DNA of 64,000 nucleotides. Source: Weissella hellenica. GTDB lineage: Bacteria > Bacillota > Bacilli > Lactobacillales > Lactobacillaceae. Position 1 is the first letter of the stretch, and every line of letters begins with the position of its first letter. Both the position numbers and the translations under genes were made by a program. Of the stretch, positions 57,921-64,000 are shown one piece after another. The stretch is taken from positions 26,163 to 90,162 of the forward strand of contig NZ_BJEG01000007.1 of assembly GCF_005405545.1 (NCBI RefSeq), in the 5' to 3' direction. The notes beneath the pieces were generated by a model. The model had not been told where the DNA came from and did not search any database. It was given only the letters and a program-made list of their open reading frames with translations.

Positions 57921-59168
57921 ATGAATATTGGGTTATTTACAGATACATATGCACCACAAGTTTCAGGAGTTGTCACATCAATTCAAACGTTACGTCAACA
58001 ACTGACTGCACGTGGTCATCGTGTATATATATTTACATCTACTGATCCAAATGTACCAAAGGATGTTTTAGAACCAGATGTTTATCGGTTCCCAAGCTTT
58101 CCTTTTATTGGATTTAAAGATCGACGATTGTCATATCGAGGTGGGATTCAGGCCATACAATTGGCAAAAAAATTACAATTAGATATTGTGCACACGCAAA
58201 CTGAGTTCTCATTGGGATTAATTGGTAAATTAGTTGCACGGCAACTAAAAATACCAGCAGTACACACATTCCATACAAATTATGAGGATTATTTACATTA
58301 TGTTGCTAATGGCAAAATTATTAGGCCTGCAAGCGTTGCCGTGATTGCACGTAGTTTTATGATAGGAATGACCGGTGTTATCGCACCTTCTAAACAAACG
58401 TATGATACTTTGACAAAATACAAAGTATCAGCCCCTATCGAAATTATCCCAACTGGTGTTAACGTAAAACATGCTGAGTCCGAAGATACAAGTAGTCAAT
58501 TACGACAAAAATTAGGGTTATCATCTGATACCCCAGTTGTTTTATCTTTAGGGCGTATTGCCTTTGAAAAAAATATTGATACGGCACTATCAATTTTTGC
58601 TGAAGTATTGATAAAAGTCCCCGATGCAATTTTTTTGATTGTTGGTGGTGGACCAGCAATGGCAGCATTAAAAGATCATGTTCGTTCTTTAGAAATTTCA
58701 AATAATGTTATTTTTACTGGGGAAGTTGATCATGATGAGGTCTATGGCTATTACAAATTAGCAGATGTTTTTTTATCAGCGTCGATTTCTGAAACGCAAG
58801 GCTTGACTTTTATTGAAGCTATGACAGCTAATACACCCGTTGTTGCAATACGTAGTCCGTATTTAGAAACAGTTGTGATTGATGATAATATTGGCGCATT
58901 AGCTGATGATAGTTACGAATTATTAGAACCAGTTGTTAATTATTTGATGGCGAAACAAGCACATCGTATAATTGGTCAACCGTCGATTCGTGAAAAAGTA
59001 TTATATGACATAGATGCGGTAACATTTGGACAACGTGTGTTAGATTGTTACTCTGAGGCATTGGTTGTCTACCATGAAGAGGAGGATATGGAAGAAGCAA
59101 CTAGTAATGATTTGGAATATGCAAAATCATTTTTAACTAGGACGTCTTTCCATAAAGAAGGAAAATGA
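57921..59168 (+). CDS. GT4 glycosyltransferase, probable diacylglycerol glucosyltransferase
   Basis: Likely transfers glucose from UDP-glucose to diacylglycerol, the first step of the glycolipid anchor of lipoteichoic acid. 415 residues, GT-B fold: N-terminal NIGLFTDTYAPQVSGV, nucleotide-sugar site and the EX7E motif in ISETQGLTFIEAM (~292-304). ATG 57921 follows GAAAGG; an upstream in-frame ATG lacks a ribosome site. First gene of the LTA region, overlapping the next by 4 bases. The acceptor is inferred from neighbours and family. Confidence 0.82.
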   Translation: MNIGLFTDTYAPQVSGVVTSIQTLRQQLTARGHRVYIFTSTDPNVPKDVLEPDVYRFPSFPFIGFKDRRLSYRGGIQAIQLAKKLQLDIVHTQTEFSLGLIGKLVARQLKIPAVHTFHTNYEDYLHYVANGKIIRPASVAVIARSFMIGMTGVIAPSKQTYDTLTKYKVSAPIEIIPTGVNVKHAESEDTSSQLRQKLGLSSDTPVVLSLGRIAFEKNIDTALSIFAEVLIKVPDAIFLIVGGGPAMAALKDHVRSLEISNNVIFTGEVDHDEVYGYYKLADVFLSASISETQGLTFIEAMTANTPVVAIRSPYLETVVIDDNIGALADDSYELLEPVVNYLMAKQAHRIIGQPSIREKVLYDIDAVTFGQRVLDCYSEALVVYHEEEDMEEATSNDLEYAKSFLTRTSFHKEGK

Positions 59169-60202
59169 TTCGAATTACAATGTTTTCTGCTGCGGAGACA
59201 GTTCCTGGACAGGGCGTTGGCTCAGCTTATCGAGAACTCGTTAATTTATTAACTGAAAAGTTTCCAAATGAATTTGAGTTGAAATTTAACAACTTAGCTA
59301 AGACAGATATTAGTCATTATCATACGATTAATTTGGGGTTTTTCTTGAATACTTTCTTACCTGGGCGTGGTACTAAGGTCGGATACGTGCATTTTATTCC
59401 AGAAACGCTTGAGGACTCAATTAAGTTATGGTGGCCCTTTAAAAAGATTTTTTATTGGTACATGATGACATTTTATAAGCGAATGGATCAAATTGTAGTC
59501 GTAAACCCAGTATTTATTGATAAGCTAGTTGCACTAGGCGTGAAACGGGAAAAAATAACATTTATACCAAATTTTGTTTCAAAAAAAGTGTTCTATAAAC
59601 AGCCAATAATACAAAAAACAAAATTACGACAAAAGCTAAATTTACCTGAGCAAGGGTATACTGTGTTGGGCGTTGGCCAAGTTCAAGTTCGCAAAGGTGT
59701 CCTTGATTTTATTCAGTTAGCAAAAGATAATCCCGATTGGACTTTTGTTTGGGTAGGCGGTTTTTCGTTTGGATCAATTACAGCTGGATATGACCAATTA
59801 AAAAAAGTAATTGATAATCCACCAAAAAATTTGATTTTTCCAGGCATTGTTGACCGCTCGTTAATGAATGATTATTATAATGCAGCGGATGTATTTTTAT
59901 TACCAAGCTACACGGAATTATTTCCAATGTCGGCCTTGGAAGCTTTTAGCACAGGAACGCCCACTATTTTACGAGATTTAGAATTATATCAGGCAATTAT
60001 TGCAGGATATTATTTACCAGCTTATGATCGACAAGCTATGCAAACTCAGTTGGACAAGCTTGCAAAAGATGATGGATTACAAGAACGCATGAGTCAACAG
60101 TCATTGTCAGCATCAGAGTATTATTCTGCTGAACGTGTTTCTAAAATATGGGAAGCTTACTATACAGCGCAAGTTCAATATAAAAATAATGAGGTAAATT
60201 AA
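59165..60202 (+). CDS. GT4 glycosyltransferase, probable second step of glycolipid synthesis
   Basis: 345 residues, GT-B fold with PNFVSKKVF, GVGQVQVRKGVLDF and EX7E in TELFPMSALEAF (~258-269). Comparable LafB-type enzymes add a galactose or glucose to monoglucosyl-diacylglycerol, completing the disaccharide anchor. Start at ATG within the preceding stop (4-base overlap), with GAAGGA upstream. The sugar donor cannot be read from sequence. Confidence 0.8.
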   Translation: MIRITMFSAAETVPGQGVGSAYRELVNLLTEKFPNEFELKFNNLAKTDISHYHTINLGFFLNTFLPGRGTKVGYVHFIPETLEDSIKLWWPFKKIFYWYMMTFYKRMDQIVVVNPVFIDKLVALGVKREKITFIPNFVSKKVFYKQPIIQKTKLRQKLNLPEQGYTVLGVGQVQVRKGVLDFIQLAKDNPDWTFVWVGGFSFGSITAGYDQLKKVIDNPPKNLIFPGIVDRSLMNDYYNAADVFLLPSYTELFPMSALEAFSTGTPTILRDLELYQAIIAGYYLPAYDRQAMQTQLDKLAKDDGLQERMSQQSLSASEYYSAERVSKIWEAYYTAQVQYKNNEVN

Positions 60203-61200
60203 TGACAAGGCGAAATAGTATTGTATTCGTTTTGATGATGATTGCTGGTGTCGGGATATTTTATTGGTCGTTTAAAAGTGTTAGCATGAAACAATTGGTT
60301 CATGATTTAGGTAATGCTAATTGGTGGTGGCTATTGGTGGCGGTATTAGCAATGGTAGTTTATCTATTGATTGAATCAGTAGTCGTTAAAATTTTTGTAG
60401 ATGATTCACATGAAAAATTGTCATGGTCGAATGCTGTGCGTATACCATTAGTAGAACAGTTTGGTAATGGTATTACACCGTTTGCCGCTGGTGGACAACC
60501 AATGCAACTGATAACGTTAATTCAGGCGGGTGTTGATCCAGGTCGCGCAGGATCAATTTTATTGATGAAATTTGTTGTTTACCAAGCGATGATAGTTGTT
60601 AACTTTTTCATAGCCATGATTGTTGGTTACGAATTCATTGCTGATAAATTGAAAGCATGGGCCTGGTTCCTCGTGTTGGGATTTTTAATTCATTTTATTG
60701 TTATTGTTGGTTTGCTTTTGGTTATGTACTGGCCGAGTCTAACAAGAACATTGGTTAAAATTGGGTTTAAACCAGTGCGATGGGTTAAACCTGATAAAGT
60801 AACGGAATGGCAAGCTGTGGTCAACGAAAAAATTGATAACTTTCATTCAGAAAGTGTCCGAATGAGTCATGATTGGTTAGTTTTGCTAAAAACAATTATG
60901 TTGACTATGGTGCAACTATTAGTTTATTATCTAATTCCGTATTTCATATTGTTAGCCTTAGGGGCGGAACATGTTAATATTATTTTAGTAATGGCGTTAC
61001 ATGTGCTAATAGTGATGGTTATTTCACTATTTCCAATTCCAGGTGGTACAGGAGGAGCTGAGATTGGCTTTTCAATGATTTTTTCAACATTCTTGCCCAA
61101 TGCAGGGTTGTTAGTTTGCGCTATGGTCTTGTGGCGTATCATTACATACTATTTGGGGATGTTTGCGGGAATTGTTGCTTTTAACGTCAAGACAAAATAA
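60202..61200 (+). CDS. LPG-synthase TM-like (UPF0104/AglD) membrane protein
   Basis: 332 residues with about eight transmembrane helices and no catalytic cytoplasmic domain. The region FPIPGGTGGAEIGFSMIF (~277-295) is the signature of the lysylphosphatidylglycerol synthase membrane/flippase-like family. Its place between glycolipid glycosyltransferases and LtaS suggests a part in glycolipid or LTA precursor translocation, which is inference. ATG shares a base with the previous stop. Confidence 0.85.
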   Translation: MTRRNSIVFVLMMIAGVGIFYWSFKSVSMKQLVHDLGNANWWWLLVAVLAMVVYLLIESVVVKIFVDDSHEKLSWSNAVRIPLVEQFGNGITPFAAGGQPMQLITLIQAGVDPGRAGSILLMKFVVYQAMIVVNFFIAMIVGYEFIADKLKAWAWFLVLGFLIHFIVIVGLLLVMYWPSLTRTLVKIGFKPVRWVKPDKVTEWQAVVNEKIDNFHSESVRMSHDWLVLLKTIMLTMVQLLVYYLIPYFILLALGAEHVNIILVMALHVLIVMVISLFPIPGGTGGAEIGFSMIFSTFLPNAGLLVCAMVLWRIITYYLGMFAGIVAFNVKTK

Positions 61201-61213
61201 CGGAGTTAAACAA

Positions 61214-61468
61214 ATGGCAATAGAAAATAATTTAGATAAAATAGTCCATCGTATTAATGCGATGGTGCAAGACCACCAAACAACGCTACAACAACGTGAC
61301 TTTAGTATTTTTGGTGTTTTGGTCGTGACTGTTTTATATGATTCAGAGTCAGGCATGTTTGCGTTGGAAGTTAACCAAGAAAAACATAAGCGTTTTGCCT
61401 TTGATGATGTTGATTTATTAGCTATTGACGTCTATGAAGCATTGTCAGAATTTAAGGAAACCTTTTAA
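61214..61468 (+). CDS. YkuJ-family (DUF1797) small protein
   Basis: 84-residue protein resembling YkuJ: SIFGVLVVTVLYDSESGMFALEVNQ followed by RFAFDDVDLLAIDVYEAL, where the FDDVDLLAIDV strand-helix is characteristic. Soluble; function unknown. ATG 61214 after CGGAG; the upstream in-frame ATG lies in the previous gene. Located between the flippase-like gene and ltaS. Confidence 0.78.
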   Translation: MAIENNLDKIVHRINAMVQDHQTTLQQRDFSIFGVLVVTVLYDSESGMFALEVNQEKHKRFAFDDVDLLAIDVYEALSEFKETF

Positions 61469-61584
61469 GACTGGCAATAATTTATGGTCTTTTTAATATG
61501 ACACTTGTTTAATTGTTAAATTAGATACTGAATTTTTAAAATTAAATGGCTGCTTAGCAGTTAAAACAGTTTGGAGAGAATATA

Positions 61585-63780
61585 ATGCAACGAGTTATGT
61601 TAGCCATAAAAAAGAAGTGGCCTGATTTTAATGCCACTGTTGGCTTTTTCTTGTTATCTGTATTTTTGGTATGGATCAAAACTTATTGGGCCTATAAAAC
61701 AAGTTTTTCTTTAGGTGTTAAAGGAACCCTACAAGAATTTATTTTAATTTTGAACCCATTGCCGACAGCAATAATCCTTTTAAGTATTGCTTTGTACTTT
61801 AGAGGTAAAGTAGCCTATTGGTTAATGATTTTAATTAATTTAATACAATCAATATGGCTTTTTGCTAATATGTTGTATTATCGTGAATTTTCAGATTTTC
61901 TATCTTTGAATATCATTAATTCTGGTGGTTCAGTAGAAAATAATTTAGGTAAATCAATTGCTGAAATCATTAGTCCATTTGATTTTTTAGTATTTTTAGA
62001 TATTATTATTCTAATATTGCTAGTATTATTCAAACGTATTAAATATGATAAGGTGATTGTACAAAAGCGATTTGCAGCATTAACAACGTTGTTCGGTGTT
62101 GTTTTGATGTTAGTTGGTTATGGTATATCAAGTAAAGATCGATCAGGGATTTTAACACGAACTTTTGATAATAATTATATCGTTAAATACCTGGGACTTA
62201 ATGAATACGCTGCTTATAACATGTTTAAAACTAAGCAGACGGCTGATGTCAAAAAAGATGCTGATGCACAAGATTTAAATAAAATTAAAAACTATCTAAA
62301 AGATAATCAGGCTTTACAAAATGCTGCTTACTTCGGTAAGGAAAAAGGCAAAAATGTTATCATGTTCCACTTAGAGTCGTTTCAACAATTTTTAATTGAT
62401 TACAAAGTGGATGGTGTGGAAGTAACGCCTAACTTAAATAAGTTCTATCATGATCAAAATACATTATCATTTGATAATTTTTATAATCAAGTTGGTCAAG
62501 GTAAAACAGCGGATGCTGAAATGATGTTAGAGACCGGTTTGTTTGGAACAGCTTCAGGATCAGCAATGGTTAATTATGGTACGTCAAATACGTACCAAGC
62601 AGTTCCTGCTATTTTAGATCAGCAAGGGTATACGACTGCATCTTTGCATGGGGATGTTGCTTCATTTTGGAATCGTGACAATACCTATAAATCATGGGGA
62701 TACGATTACTTCTTTAGTAAGCCATATTTTAAAAATGCAGATAATGCTAATTACAATATTGGTTATGGTATGAAGGATAAGATATTCTTGAAAGATTCTG
62801 CAAAGTATCTAGAGCAGTTACCTCAGCCGTTCTATTCAAAGATTATTACGGTTACAAATCATTATCCTTATGATTTGGATAAGCAAAATATTTCTATTGC
62901 TAAAACTAAGACTAACGATAAGACTGTTGATGGTTATGTACAAACGGCACGTTACTTAGACCAATCATTTGCTGAATTCTTAAACTGGATGAAGAAATCA
63001 GGCCTATATGATAATTCAGTTATTGCCTTGTATGGTGATCATTATGGTATTTCTGAAAATCATAAGGCAGCTATCGCAAAACTAACTGGTAAGAAAAGTA
63101 CAACTAATTTTAATTTAGCAAACTGGCAAAAAGTACCTTTTATGGTGCATGCACCAGGATTAAAGGGTGGTGTTAATCATACGTATGGTGGTGAGATTGA
63201 TGTCATGCCAACTATTTTGCACTTGTTGGGAAAATCAACGCAAGATAATATTCAGTTTGGACAAGATTTGCTAAGTCCAAATCGACGTCAAATTGTACCA
63301 TTTAGAAATGGTGATTGGGTATCAGCTGAATATATGAAGTATGGTGGTGATTATTACGTCACAACTACGGGTACAAAGATTAAACCTCAGGAAGATCCAA
63401 GAGCTAAAGAAATTATTGATCAGACTCAAGCATATGTTAATAAAATGTTAACTTATTCTGATGACGTACAAACAGGCGACTTACTACGTTTTTATAAGCC
63501 AAATGATTTTAAGAAGGTTAATATAAAAGATTATTCTTATCAGCGAGCTAAAGGAATGAGTTTGTTGCAAAAGATGAATAAGGAACACAAAACATCACTT
63601 AAATCGCAACATGATAATAAGTCGACATTAAAAGACTATGTAACGGATGCTCCAGAATTAGGTGGTGAGCCACAAACTATTCAAGATGTTTCTTCATCAT
63701 CGGAGTTGTCTAAGACAGACGAGAATAATGGTGAGGACGATGAGGCAAATGCAACGCCCGCAACTGATATTCAACAATAA
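61585..63780 (+). CDS. ltaS: lipoteichoic acid synthase
   Basis: Polymerises glycerol-phosphate from phosphatidylglycerol onto the glycolipid anchor at the outer membrane face. 731 residues: five transmembrane helices in the first ~195, then the extracellular alkaline-phosphatase-like domain with FHLESFQQF (Mn-binding Glu, ~266), nucleophile Thr308 in GQGKTADAEMM and YGDHYGISENH (~485). The last ~90 residues are a low-complexity Ser/Glu/Asp tail. TGGAGAG precedes ATG. Own promoter likely in the 116-base gap. Confidence 0.94.
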   Translation: MQRVMLAIKKKWPDFNATVGFFLLSVFLVWIKTYWAYKTSFSLGVKGTLQEFILILNPLPTAIILLSIALYFRGKVAYWLMILINLIQSIWLFANMLYYREFSDFLSLNIINSGGSVENNLGKSIAEIISPFDFLVFLDIIILILLVLFKRIKYDKVIVQKRFAALTTLFGVVLMLVGYGISSKDRSGILTRTFDNNYIVKYLGLNEYAAYNMFKTKQTADVKKDADAQDLNKIKNYLKDNQALQNAAYFGKEKGKNVIMFHLESFQQFLIDYKVDGVEVTPNLNKFYHDQNTLSFDNFYNQVGQGKTADAEMMLETGLFGTASGSAMVNYGTSNTYQAVPAILDQQGYTTASLHGDVASFWNRDNTYKSWGYDYFFSKPYFKNADNANYNIGYGMKDKIFLKDSAKYLEQLPQPFYSKIITVTNHYPYDLDKQNISIAKTKTNDKTVDGYVQTARYLDQSFAEFLNWMKKSGLYDNSVIALYGDHYGISENHKAAIAKLTGKKSTTNFNLANWQKVPFMVHAPGLKGGVNHTYGGEIDVMPTILHLLGKSTQDNIQFGQDLLSPNRRQIVPFRNGDWVSAEYMKYGGDYYVTTTGTKIKPQEDPRAKEIIDQTQAYVNKMLTYSDDVQTGDLLRFYKPNDFKKVNIKDYSYQRAKGMSLLQKMNKEHKTSLKSQHDNKSTLKDYVTDAPELGGEPQTIQDVSSSSELSKTDENNGEDDEANATPATDIQQ

Positions 63781-64000
63781 TTAAGTTAATGGGTATCATT
63801 TAAAATCTCATTGGCATACTGCAAATTTATTTTTTGTGGTGTGCCGGTGGGATTTTTATTATGGGTTAAATGATTCATTAGCCGGTGACCTTTGATATAA
63901 AAATGTTCGTGAAAATTAAAATAAAACGGCTCTATGTCAAACAGCGTGAAAATCGTGAAATTGACTTAAAGAGTTTGTGAAATATAGCTTGCGAATCTGA
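63781..64000 (-). other. window end: possible remnant or 3' end of a minus-strand gene
   Basis: On the minus strand an open frame runs from about 63965 to a TAA at 63786-63788 (…NKNPTGTPQKINLQYANEIL) with no ATG until 63858 or so; other frames entering from the window edge stop at once. This could be a frameshifted gene or chance. Nothing is recognised, and no strong terminator for ltaS was seen here. Confidence 0.25.

Overview
This window is a gene-dense, AT-rich chromosomal segment of a lactic acid bacterium. The tmRNA tag (AKNSNNNYALAA), the full set of low-GC Gram-positive housekeeping genes, CcpA-type cre sites next to ptsH/pgi and a lipoteichoic acid locus point to Lactobacillaceae. My best guess is the Weissella/Leuconostoc side of the family; the genus is inference only. 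No rRNA, tRNA, insertion sequence, prophage or CRISPR array was seen.

Layout: 0.1-0.5 kb tmRNA (minus strand); 0.7-7.8 kb GMP reductase, MscS-type channel and a cytosine salvage group (permease, topoisomerase III, cytosine deaminase) behind a predicted transcription attenuator; 8-12.4 kb a two-component system, aldose epimerase and glucose-6-phosphate isomerase; 12.4-19.5 kb translation genes (efp, yqhY-nusB, infC-rpmI-rplT, rpsL-rpsG-fusA) with a small prepilin peptidase-like gene on the other strand; 19.6-23.4 kb spermidine/putrescine ABC operon potABCD; 23.5-26.7 kb cyclophilin, universal stress protein, an unidentified structured RNA, an orphan RelB/DinJ-type antitoxin and a YvlD-like membrane protein; 26.7-35 kb hprK-gpsA-galU, trxB, a phosphatase, a KAS III-like enzyme and ptsHI; 35.3-40.3 kb an alpha-glucosidase, tpiA, a Ser-rich surface protein and enolase; 40.4-46 kb secG-rnr-smpB and a glutamine-type ABC system; 46-49.7 kb ung, pta and an Ntn hydrolase; 49.8-57.8 kb tsaE, GNAT, exonuclease, murB, nhaP and the c-di-AMP/cell-wall set cdaA-cdaR-glmM; 57.9-63.8 kb two glycosyltransferases, a flippase-like protein, a YkuJ-like protein and LTA synthase.

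Functional links: glycolytic and PTS genes (pgi, eno, tpiA, ptsHI, hprK) form the CcpA/HPr control circuit, and cre-like sites sit before galM, pgi, ptsH and the alpha-glucosidase. tmRNA, SmpB and RNase R provide trans-translation. GalU, the glycosyltransferases and LtaS together would make the glycolipid anchor and the lipoteichoic acid chain.

The most notable features are: (1) four otherwise intact genes broken by single lesions (potD, GH13 alpha-glucosidase, glutamine SBP-permease, glutamine ATPase); (2) a ~238-nt highly structured RNA at 25625-25862 with a promoter almost identical in layout to that of tmRNA; (3) a ribosomal protein L20 with a ~64-residue tail ending in a HeH/SAP-like helical motif; (4) an infC gene that appears to start at ATA behind an L20-type attenuator; (5) an attenuator with no recognised ligand before the cytosine permease; (6) a triosephosphate isomerase with several altered family motifs.
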